A stretch of DNA of 64,000 bases from Theocolax elegans. Lineage: Eukaryota; Arthropoda; Insecta; Hymenoptera; Cerocephalidae. Shown one piece after another: positions 38,561 through 48,905 of this stretch (position 1 is the first letter of the stretch; the number at the start of each line of letters is the position of its first letter). The notes below the pieces were generated by a model that was not told the origin of the DNA, did no database searches, and was given only the letters and a program-made list of their open reading frames with translations. A program made the translations under genes and the position numbers. The stretch covers positions 72,641,044-72,705,043 of the forward strand of contig CM047430.1 of NCBI GenBank assembly GCA_026168455.1. Reading direction: 5' to 3'.

Positions 38561-39486
38561 TATACCATCGCCACAGTCGCCAGGTGCCTACGCGCGCATA
38601 CATCCACACACTCTATATTGTATCTACTGCACACTGATATTCTGATGGTTTTAAACGGCGCCGCCAAATGCCAACAGTCGGTATTCCAAACATTTTCAGC
38701 TTTCCCTATAGCTCGGTCGGTAATGTAATTGGATCTTATTTGAATCTTTTGAACATTTCAAATTTTGCGGATATGTTATTGATGTTTTATTATTTAGTTA
38801 AGGAAGCTAGGATAGCATACAGGTTATAAATAAGTGACTCTCGGCAGTAAAAGAACTGTTTACTGAACATTTATTGGCGAGGGTAACTCTTGTCGTTCAA
38901 GTCAACTGTGTAATCACGGCACAGCACTTGAGCGGCGACTGACTGTACATACATATCTATACAAGTGTAGTAGAGTCAACAAAAAGGGGGGGGGGAAACG
39001 TAGCCGAACATACAGTGTATATAGACGTAATATTTAATTGTATAATACATCAGTAATGCATAAATATACATTTATGGCGGTACTTAAATTTTATCAATTA
39101 CTTATTATAGAAAAGTTTTTCGGGACTTTTTGTCCCAGAGCGCAATTTAGTATAGATACAATTACAAATAATCTGGCAAATCTTATTGTGTAAATCGAGT
39201 AATAACGTAGAATAGTGAGGAACCGTAATTCTCGAGTAATATAACCTAAAATATATAATTCCCTTATTTACACACGCAGATGTAAATATTCTGAAAATCA
39301 AGATTTCACACTATTTTCTGTTTTCCTTTGTTGATGATTTCTTTTCAAATTTATTTAAAAATGACCATATCCATTTCCCATAAAAAAATCGCACGTATTT
39401 TTTTCAAATGATTCTAAGCACTTTTTATTCCATAACTTATCTTCGTAAACTTGATAATTTTCCGAGAAAAAAAAAACAAGTTTTAC
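38561..39486. other. Intergenic DNA upstream of DAPK
   Basis: No gene seen. AT-rich, with a short G run at about 38985-38994. Confidence 0.4.
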
Positions 39487-39929
39487 ATATCGATGGCTCC
39501 AATCCGAAAGGTCTTATCTCGCGAAACAAAATAGAAAGGTCTTATCTCAAATGAATGTTTTGAATTTTAAAATTATTAGTCGAAATTTTAACTATGTCAA
39601 ACTAAAAAAATGTTTGTTATTTGTAAATACTTAATATTTAGTTTAAATTCATTTTTATAATAAAATAATACTTCATATATTGTAATTTATACAATTTTAT
39701 ACAATTTATATAATTAATATAATTTATTTCGAATAACGATAAATAAGTTTCGAATAATGATAAATAAGTTATATTATTTTAATACCTTCGAGAATCGTAC
39801 ATTTCTGTGTAGAAGTAATCACGTATGTTTTCATTTACATCCAATATCGTCAAACTATTTACGTTTACCAAGTTCGAATATTATTTCGAATATTATAGAT
39901 AAGACCTTTCGGATTGGAGCCATCGATAT
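39487..39929. mobile_element. 443-bp element with 33-bp perfect terminal inverted repeats
   Basis: The ends ATATCGATGGCTCC... (39487-39519) and its exact inverse (39897-39929, ...GGAGCCATCGATAT) match over 33 bp. The left end is followed by a second copy of GAAAGGTCTTATCTC. The interior is AT-rich and non-coding. The target duplication is not clear. Confidence 0.75.
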
Positions 39930-39942
39930 ACAGTGAAACTTT

Positions 39943-40614
39943 AGGGGGTGTCATGCTCAATTAAAAATTTAAATTTTGCGACACAAAATAGCAGACGAAA
40001 AAACAATTAATTTACTTATAAAAATTAATTAAACCCAATAAGCACAAAGTATTATTAAGTAATCCAAAAGTATTCTTTAAGTATTTGTATACTAATCTTT
40101 TTATAAAAAAGATTTCTTTAAGAATTTTTTCTATATTATCATATAATTCTAATTATTTATTATTGTATATTTATTTATTATATTTATGTCAATATAATAT
40201 ATCGATTTCATTCCTATATTGACATATGATTAATAATTTTTATAAAAATCAATGCGATTCAATAAATCCATAAATATAAATTGAAATATTAAAATGATTG
40301 TTGTAATCGCATTAAAATATTGTATTTAATAAATTAATTAAATTAAGGAAGACATTCATTTGATCACACTCATTAGCATAAAGTTTTTAAATGTGTTTAT
40401 ATATTTGTAATGATGCATTTATATAAACTTATTTAAAAATTTTATACAACTTACTTCCAATGCCATTTTAATACGAATTAAAATATCTGTTTGACTTTTT
40501 GCAGAAAAATAGATTATACAAGTACACAGGGCAATGATAATATGTATTAGTTAATTAAATATAATTGTCTCATATGGCTCGGTAGGTAACTAATTGAGTA
40601 TTGCATCCCCTTAA
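39943..40614. mobile_element. TTAA-type element, interrupted or decayed
   Basis: The left end GGGGGTGTCATGCTCAATTA and following 90 bp match the left arm of the palindromic element at 20974 (CACAAAATAGCAGACGAAAA). The right end (GAGTATTGCATCCCC, TTAA at 40611-40614) is an inverted, diverged match. The interior is longer and AT-rich, so a further insertion is likely. Confidence 0.55.
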
Positions 40615-40627
40615 TGTGATCAAATGA

Positions 40628-40948
40628 ATGTGTGGCACCCCAAGCCGAGCTTGTGCCACAAGCGCAGACTCCCGCCTTACCGACAGCAGAGAGAGAGCGC
40701 CGGCCGCGCAAGCAAATTCTCCAGCCGCGCGTCGACTTCTAGCCTCTCACCCCACTTCGCGCCCGACTCTCAACCGAGACACCTCGCGCACAGCAATACC
40801 GATTTCTCGTAACGCAACTTGGCGCGCTCGCCACAGCTCTAGCGCACAGTTTCATTCGTTGTAAATAATCTTGTAAATAGTTTTCTTCTCTGTGTAAAAT
40901 AAGCCACATTAAATTCAGTGCTAGAAATTGTGTGGTACCGATTAATTG
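40628..40948 (+). repeat. LTR-like block, copy A
   Basis: Starts TGTGGCACCCC and ends near GTCTCCA, about 320 bp. It is GC-rich in its first half and followed by ATTAAA-type signals, as in a retrotransposon LTR. There is no adjacent gag/pol or clear primer-binding site, so this is at best a solo LTR. The reading frames through it look compositional. Confidence 0.35.
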
Positions 40949-41403
40949 TCTCCAATGCTTTCTTTTAATTTAATTAATCTATTAAATACAAATTTCTTTT
41001 AAATACATTTAAATACAATTTATAGTTAAATTAAATTTATAACGATAATGGATAAACACATGTAATATTAAAATAGATTTATTATACCTTTTGATTTTTG
41101 ACAGGTATGGTTAGGTTAAATTTCTAACAATGATTATGTTTTTCTCAATGCAACTATAGCCATTTATATACAGCAAAACATATTATAAATAATATAATTG
41201 TTGCATTGAAAAAGTACAATCGTTTTTAGTAGACCTAAAATATACTCTTATGTGTCAACAATCACAAATTTTAATCCATTCCATTTAAGATTAAAAGGGC
41301 TTATTTGCATACAGTATTTAAATTGTGCACTCATTTAAATTATAATTATGTATTTATTGTAAAATCATTTAAATATTTCATTATGTAAATCAATTGATTA
41401 AAA

Positions 41404-41884
41404 TAATGGATTTATTGAATCGCAAAGGTATTCATATAAATACACCCCGCCAAATCGTGATTGGGCGTATTTAAAATCGCAGTAAGTTTTATCATTTTGT
41501 TAGATGATTAACAATTAAGAAACTATCTCAATAACTAATTATTTTTTTAGATACAGCTATGAACAGATATATGATGAGTGGGAGTACTACTTCCAACAAA
41601 CGAATAAATTAAGCTACGTATGTATACAATTATCTATTTTTAATATTTTATATTATTCAGCCAATTAATGTAATTATAAGCGGAAATTGAAAGCGGAAAA
41701 AAATTATACCGCCACTTTGAAGGCGGAAAACAACACGCTGAAAATAAAAAACGATTTGCTCCACGATCTCCTGAAAGACAGCAAATCAGTGAGTAATTTT
41801 ATAAAACAATAAAATTTGTTTATATAATAATTACTATTCTTATTCTCCTAGCAGACTTGCGGGTGCTCTCACCATAGATGCTGA
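41404..41884 (+). CDS. Unrecognised small spliced gene, copy A (charged, coiled-coil-like)
   Basis: Four exon-like blocks with strong sites: up to 41481 (TPPNRDWAYLKSQ, donor gtaagt), 41551-41617 (YSYEQIYDEWEYYFQQTNK, donor gtatgt), 41681-41788 (RKLKAEKNYTATLKAENNT, then LHDLLKDSKS, donor gtgagt) and 41855-41884 (TCGCSHHRC, stop). Phases close at all three junctions and the codon choice is more protein-like than the flanks. No in-frame ATG is visible for the first block, so the 5' end is missing or elsewhere. An AATAAA lies about 45 bp after the stop. Heptad-like Leu/Lys spacing in the third block suggests a coiled coil. I do not recognise the family. It may be part of a transposon gene. Confidence 0.45.
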
Positions 41885-43066
41885 TATCATTATGACCAAC
41901 ATTAATACTAGTATATCATGTAATTAAATAAATGTAATTAAAAATAACAACATTATGAATTATTTTTATACATTTCGCTGCAAACACATCTCCTCATACC
42001 AGCCTCCTCCCTCTTCCTTTAGCATTTCAACAATCAATGTCAAGAAAATATAACCCAATTTGACGAGTCTTCATTCCCTACAGTAAGATGTCGGGGGTGC
42101 GATTATGTTCAAAAATACTGTACGATCGTCTGCCACCTAAAAGGAGTCTTGTACAAAAAACTGGGGGGGGGGGGGGGGAGGCACTCCAATTTTTACTAAG
42201 TAAAAAAAAATATAACGTATTTTTCGAATTTTCATCCCCTATAGTAAGTTATCCAAACGTTCAAATTCATTCAAAAAAATTGTACGATCATCTGGCACCT
42301 AGAGGAAGTCGTGTACAAAAATCTGGCGGGGCATTAGGAATTTTAGTCGGGGCACTAGGAATTTCATCCCTTATTTTTAAGGGTTCCGGAGGTGCGATTG
42401 TATTCATATTTTGTATCTATTCATTTCTATTCATTCCCAAGTTGTGTCAGAATTTGTAGAAAGATACAAATAAATTTTTTTTTTTGACCAGTGCTGCGTT
42501 TTAGCGATGGAAACTTCAGACTCATACTAGTGTATAGTAAACTATTATCATTTGAATAATTAAAATCATCAGTACATTCTTTACATTGTTTGAGACTGTG
42601 GTTTCAATGTGAGGTTGCTGACAATCAGTGTCCATGATGCATTCATCACCACTCACATTTTAACCTGTAAATTATATATGTATTTGATCCTGATAATTTA
42701 CTTCACTATCAGATGTAATTTCTTGACACTGATATTGTACTTTCCTTTTTAATTGATACCTTCGAACTCTTAGTAAATTAAGCTTCTGAGCATGATCAAT
42801 TTTTTTACTCATTTATATTTATAAAAAACTCTTGATAAACTTCTAACCTGAAAATTGATATTCAATACTATATAATTTGTAGATACTATTACTAACCACA
42901 CATTCGAACTAACAAAATTAGATCATATATATATATATAATTATCGGTCTTTCCGAACTAAATGCTTTATTTTTTAAATAAAGCAGGCCCATTATACCCT
43001 TTGTCCACTATGGTTGGTGGAATTTCCCAGAGTAACGGCCTTTTACAAAAATTAAAACAAATGAAT

Positions 43067-43389
43067 GTGTGGCACCCCAAGCCGAGCTTGTGCCACAAGC
43101 GCAGACTCCCGCCTTACCGACAGCAGAGAGAGCGCCGGCCGCGCAAGCAAATTCTCCAGCCGCGCGTCGACTTCTAGCCTCTCACCCCACTTCGCGCCCG
43201 ACTCTCAACCGAGACACCTCGCGCACAGCAATACCGATTTCTCGTAACGCAACTTGGCGCGCTCGCCACAGCTCTAGCGCACAGTTTCATTCGTTGTAAA
43301 TAATCTTGTAAATAGTTTTCTTCTCTGTGTAAAATAAGCCACATTAAATTCAGTGCTAGAAATTGTGTGTACCGATTAATTGTCTCCAT
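43067..43389 (+). repeat. LTR-like block, copy B
   Basis: Copy of 40628-40948 in unit B, differing by short indels (one AG unit fewer in GCAGAGAGAG). Confidence 0.35.
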
Positions 43390-43910
43390 CCTACACTAAT
43401 TCCGCTCCTATTAAATTGAGCGCGAACACATACACGCAAGCCGTAACGGCATAAATGCTTTCTTTAATTTAATTAATCTATTAAATACAAATTTCTAATG
43501 CGATTATAATAATTTAATTTAATATTTCAATTATAGTTAAATTAAATTTATAACGATAATGGATAAACACATGTAATATTAAAATAGATTTATTATACCT
43601 TTGATTTTTGACAGGTATGGTTAGGTTAAATTTCTAACAATGATTATGTTTTTCTCAATGCAACTATAGCCATTTATATACAGCAAAACATATTATAATA
43701 AATATAATGGTTGCATTGAAAAAGTACAATCGTTTTTAGTAGACCTAAAAGTACTCTTATGTGTCAACAATCACAAATTTTAATCCATTCCATTTAAGAT
43801 TAAAAGGGCTTATTTGCATACAGTATTTAAATTGTGCACTCATTTAAATTATAATTATGTATTTATTATAAAATCATTTAAATATTTCATTATGTAAATC
43901 AATTGATTAA

Positions 43911-44391
43911 ATAATGGATTATTGAATCGCAAAGGTATTCATATAAATACACCCCGCCAAATCGTGATTGGGCGTATTTAAAATCGCAGTAAGTTTTATC
44001 ATTTTGTTAGATGATTAACAATTAAGAAACTATCTCAATAACTAATTATTTTTTTAGATACAGCTATGAACAGATATATGATGAGTGGGAGTACTACTTC
44101 CAACAAACGAATAAATTAAGCTACGTATGTATACAATTATCTATTTTTAATATTTTATATTATTCAGCCAATTAATGTAATTATAAGCGGAAATTGAAAG
44201 CGGAAAAAAATTATACCGCCACTTTGAAGGCGGAAAACAACACGCTGAAAATAAAAAACGATTTGCTCCACGATCTCCTGAAAGACAGCAAATCAGTGAG
44301 TAATTTTATAAAACAATAAAATTTGTTTATATAATAATTACTATTCTTATTCTCCTAGCAGACTTGCGGGTGCTCTCACCATAGATGCTGA
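43911..44391 (+). CDS. Unrecognised small spliced gene, copy B
   Basis: Same exon pattern as 41404-41884, shifted by 2507: blocks ending 43988, 44058-44124, 44188-44295 and 44362-44391. Exons look identical, but the region before the first block has one T fewer (GGATTATTG against GGATTTATTG), so any extension upstream would differ in frame between copies. Confidence 0.4.
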
Positions 44392-45177
44392 TATCATTAT
44401 GACCAACATTAATACTAGTATATCATGTAATTAAATAAATGTAATTAAAAATAACAACATTATGAATTATTTTTATACATTTCGCTGCAAACACATCTCC
44501 TCATACCAGCCTCCTCCCTCTTCCTTTAGCATTTCAACAATCAATGTCAAGAAAATATAACCCAATTTGACGAGTCTTCATTCCCTACAGTAAGATGTCG
44601 GGGGTGCGATTATGTTCAAAATACTGTACGATCGTCTGCCACCTAAAAGGAGTCTTGTACAAAAAACTGGGGGGGGGGGGGGGAGGCACTCCAATTTTTA
44701 CTAAGTAAAAAAAATATAACGTATTTTTCGAATTTTCATCCCCTATAGTAAGTTATCCAAACGTTCAAATTCATTCAAAAAAATTGTACGATCATCTGGC
44801 ACCTAGAGGAAGTCGTGTACAAAAATCTGGCGGGGCATTAGGAATTTTAGTCGGGGCACTAGGAATTTCATCCCTTATTTTTAAGGGTTCCGGAGGTGCG
44901 ATTGTATTCATATTTTGTATCTATTCATTTCTATTCATTCCCAAGTTGTGTCAGAATTTGTAGAAAGATACAAATAAATTTTTTTTTTTTGACCAGTGCT
45001 GCGTTTTAGCGATGGAAACTTCAGACTCATACTAGTGTATAGTAAACTATTATCATTTGAATAATTAAAATCATCAGTACATTCTTTACATTGTTTGAGA
45101 CTGTGGTTTCAATGTGAGGTTGCTGACAATCAGTGTCCATGATGCATTCATCACCACTCACATTTTTAACCTGTAAA

Positions 45178-45318
45178 TTATATATGTATTTGATCCTGAT
45201 AATTTACTTCACTATCAGATGTAATTTCTTGACACTGATATTGTACTTTCCTTTTTAATTGATACCTTCGAACTCTTAGTAAATTAAGCTTCTGAGCATG
45301 ATCAATTTTTTTACTCAT
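45178..45318 (-). CDS. Small basic reading frame in unit B, unrecognised
   Basis: Minus-strand frame starting MSKKIDHAQKLNLLRVRRYQ, 46 residues. The same frame lies in unit A near 42810-42670. An acceptor-like TTTTCAG lies upstream and a TTACAG with an open stretch (KNVSGDECIMDTD) downstream. It could be the start of a transposon-borne protein or chance. Confidence 0.2.
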   Translation of the reverse strand: MSKKIDHAQKLNLLRVRRYQLKRKVQYQCQEITSDSEVNYQDQIHI

Positions 45319-45568
45319 TTTATATTTATAAAAAACTCTTGATAAACTTCTAACCTGAAAATTGATATTCAATACTATATAATTTGTAGATACTATTACT
45401 AACCACACATTCGAACTAACAAAATTAGATCATATATATATATATAATTATCGGTCTTTCCGAACTAAATGCTTTATTTTTTAAATAAAGCAGGCCCATT
45501 ATACCCTTTGTCCACTATGGTTGGTGGAATTTCCCAGAGTAACGGCCTTTTACAAAAATTAAAACAAA

Positions 45569-45825
45569 AATTAAAGGCGTTTCGTCCTCGATCCCCAGTT
45601 TGGACACCTCAGTAAGGAACTGGAGATCATACCTTAGACACCTGTCGCAAGATGAACTGCGACGCCAGCATGATGTTATGCGGCTATATATATAGAGGAG
45701 GACGACAATCTCTCCAACGAGTAAAGTCGTCTCCATCTAGCGGTGGGAAAGACCACCAGCCAGAGTGCGACGTATTAGACCGAGTCGCAGGTTTATTAAA
45801 ACAAAATGAATTTAAACGTTCGGTG
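45569..45825. other. Unique sequence between the tandem units and the hairpin
   Basis: Less AT-rich stretch with short open frames but no recognised product or splice structure (about 45569-45800). Confidence 0.3.
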
Positions 45826-45828
45826 ATA

Positions 45829-45859
<31 letters not shown>

Positions 45860-46136
45860 TATATATATATAATTATCGGTCTTTCCGAACTAAATGCTTT
45901 ATTTTTTAAATAAAGCAGGCCCATTATACCCTTTGTCCACTATGGTTGGTGGAATTTCCCAGAGTAACGGCCTTTTACAAAAATTAAAACAAAAATTAAA
46001 GGCGTTTCGTCCATAGTGGACAAAGGGTATAATGGGCCTGCTTTATTTAAAAAATAAAGCATTTAGTTCGGAAAGACCGATAATTATATATATATATTAT
46101 CACCGAACGTTTAAATTCATTTTGTTTTAATAAAAT
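45795..46136. repeat. Large inverted repeat (hairpin)
   Basis: The left arm (TTATTAAAACAAAATGAATT ... CCCTTTGTCCACTATGG, about 45795-45945) is repeated in inverse order at 46012-46136. A spacer of about 65 bp separates them. The left arm has a longer TA run (about 45830-45870). The arm sequence also ends both 2.5 kb tandem units. Confidence 0.85.
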
Positions 46137-47778
46137 TAGATCATGACTTAAATTCGAATAAAATCGCATCCCTGCTCTTAATACACACAACATTTTACTT
46201 GGCCTTATCACAACATTTTACTTGGTTCGTTTCAGAACTTGTACCTGCTCATCAGCCTATCTTTCATATAATACGCGGTTGATTTGTTTATTTCAATATT
46301 TCTCATTTCCTTCCCCGGCCGAGCTAATCGAATTCATATAAATTTTTATGTGTAAAATCACACATATAACTGACCACTTGGATTTTTCAATATTTTTTTA
46401 TTTTGTGCCCCGGCCGTGTTACTAGAATTTGAATAAATTTTTATGCCTAAGTACACATATATAACCGGCCAAAACATATATTTTTTTTAATTTTTTTATT
46501 TCGTTCCCTAGCCTGGTTAATCGAATTCGAATACATTTTTATGTGTAAAATCACACATAGAACTGCCCAAAACATCTATTTTTCAAAATTTTTGATTCCG
46601 TTCCCCGGCCGGATTAATCGACTTCAAATACATTTTTATGTGTAAAATCACACATAGAACTGCCCAAAACATCTATTTTTTCAATATTTTTGATTTCGTT
46701 CTCCGGCCGCGTTGATTAAATTCAAATACATTTTTATGTGTAAAATCACACATATAACTGCTCAAAACGTCGATTTTTCAATATTTTTGATTTCGTTCTC
46801 CGGCCGCGTTGATCAAATTCAAATGCATTTCTATGTGTAAAATCACACGTATAAACAGCCAAAACGTCGATTTTTCAATATTTTTTTATTTCGTTCCCCG
46901 GCCGCGTTGATCAACTTCAAATACATTTTTATGCGTAAAATCACACATAGAACTGCCAAAAACATCTATTTTTTCAATATTTTTGATTCCGTTCCCTGGC
47001 CGGATTAATCGAATTCAATATATTTTATGTGTAAAATCACACATATAAACAGCCAAAACGTCGATTTTTTTCAATATTTTTGATTCCGTTCCCCGGCCGG
47101 GTTAATCGAATTCAAATACATTTTTATGTGTAAAATCACACATATAACTGACCACGTGGATTTTTCAATATTTTTTTATTTTGTGCCCCGGCCGTGTTAA
47201 TCGAATTCGAATACATTTTTATGCCTAAGTACACGTATATAACCGGCCAAAACATATATTTTTTTTAATTTTTTTATTTCGTTCCCTAGCCTGGTTAATC
47301 GAATTCGAATACATTTTATGTGTAAAATCACACATAGAACTGCCCAAAACATCTATTTTTTCAATATTTTTGATTCCGTTCCTCGGCCGGATTAATCGAA
47401 TTCAAATACATTTTTATGTGTAAAATCACACATATAATTGGACAAAACGTCGATTTTTCAATATTTTTTATTTCGTTCCCGGCCGCGTTGATCAAATTCA
47501 AATGCATTTCTATGTGTAAAATCACACGTATAAACAGCCAAAACGTCGATTTTTCAATATATTTGATTTCGTTCCCCGGCCGCGTTGATCAAATTCAAAT
47601 ACATTTTTATGCGTAAAATCACACATAGAACTGCCAAAAACATCTATTTATTCAATATTTTTGATTCCGTTCCCCGGCCGGATTAATCGAATTCAAATAT
47701 ATTTTTATCTGTAAAATCACACATATAAACAGCCAAAACGTCGATTTTCTCAAGATTTCTCATTTCGTTCCCGGGCCG

Positions 47779-48905
47779 CACTATGGGAAAAAGGTAAGAA
47801 TTTTGTCCTAAAATCGTAGAACTCTTGTTGTGATAGGTGCAGAATAATGAAATTTGAGGGTAAGATAGTTGATGAAATATGCTATCTGGGAAAATTAAAG
47901 TTATGAGTTCAAGGTCATTTTATGACCTTCAAAAATGAGATCAAACATGTTAGTTTTATGAAAAAATTTAGTTTCTTCTTATTAAAATGAGTAAAAATGT
48001 TAAATTATAATATATTATATAGATATTTTGAAATATTTTTGTCTGCTGATTAGAACTGCTGAACTAAAAAAATCGAATCACTTTTTGCTCTTAAAAACGC
48101 AGTAGGTTAATTCTTGAAAGTTCCTTAGAAAACTTAGAACTGAACGGGTTCATGAGTGTGTGTATATATATATATATACACACACACACCATACTATATA
48201 TATAGTATGTATATACTATATATATATATGTGTGTGTGTGTGTGTGGGTGGGACTATGTGTGGGAGTATGCGTGTGTTTTGGATTAGTTTTTATACGAGA
48301 TTGTTAAATAATTGTAGTAAATTTATCTCATAAAATACATTTTATGTAAATTCTTTGGTAGACATAAGTAAACATAAGTAAATATAAACAACATTTGTAT
48401 ATTTGTATATTTGCAAATAATATTTTGAATATAATTTAATCTAACTCACTGGATGAAATATAAATTATATATATTATATAGATATTTTGAATATTTTTGT
48501 CTGCTGATAGTACTGCTGAACTAAAAAAAATCGAATCGTTCAGTTCTAAGTTTTCTAAGGAACTTTCAAGAATTAACCTACTGCGTTTTTTAAGAGCAAA
48601 AAGTGATTCGATTTTTTTAGTTCAGCAGTTCTAATCAGCAGACAAAAATATTTCAAAATATCTATATAATATATTATAATTTAACATTTTTACTCATTTT
48701 AATAAGAAGAAACTAAATTTTTTCATAAAAACTAACATGTTTGATCTCATTTTTGAAGGTCATAAAATGACCTTGAACTCATAACTTTAATTTTCCCAGA
48801 TAGCATATTCATCAACTATCTTACCCTCAAATTTCATTATTCTGCACCTATCACAACAAGAGTTCTACGATTTTAGGACAAAATTCTTACTTTTTTCCCA
48901 TAGTG
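47779..48905. mobile_element. Transib-like non-autonomous DNA transposon inserted in the satellite
   Basis: The 1127-bp element has ends CACTATGGGAAAA and its inverse CCCATAGTG. Terminal inverted repeats are very long, about 368 bp (47779-48146 against 48537-48905). It is flanked by a 5-bp duplication GGCCG at 47774-47778 and 48906-48910. Transib elements, relatives of RAG1, are known for CACWATG ends and 5-bp GC-rich target duplications; this match supports the assignment. The centre holds TA/TG runs and a third partial copy of the arm (about 48467-48540). No transposase gene. Confidence 0.75.

Larger units (their letters stand above)
40620..43057. repeat. 2.4-2.5 kb tandem duplication, unit A
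   Basis: Starts CAAATGAATGTGTGGCACC and ends ...TTTTACAAAAATTAAAA. It matches 43058-45568 along nearly its whole length with small indels (offset about 2440 at the start, 2507 in the middle). Unit B has an extra stretch at about 43391-43452. It includes an LTR-like block, a small spliced gene candidate, two degenerate GTACGATC(A/G)TCTG repeats (about 42110-42180 and 42262-42330) and a G run. Confidence 0.92.
43058..45568. repeat. 2.5 kb tandem duplication, unit B
   Basis: Second unit, directly abutting unit A in the same orientation. Differences from A are mostly single-base indels in homopolymers plus one block of about 60 bp. Its last part (AATGCTTTATTTTTTAAATA ... CCACTATGG) recurs again at 45890 and inverted at 46012. 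Confidence 0.92.

Noticed and set aside
38186..38637. Overlapping frames on both strands in the DAPK 5' region
   Set aside because: CG-rich promoter composition lacks stops in several frames. None has a conserved pattern, and the DAPK start lies at 38178.
40624..40864. Arg/Ser-rich frames of 62-78 residues in the LTR-like block
   Set aside because: Two overlapping frames are equally open, composition follows the GC-rich block, and no homologous protein is recognised.
42088..42459. 123-residue plus-strand frame across a G run
   Set aside because: It depends on the length of the G homopolymer, which differs between the two units, and the frame is broken in the second unit.
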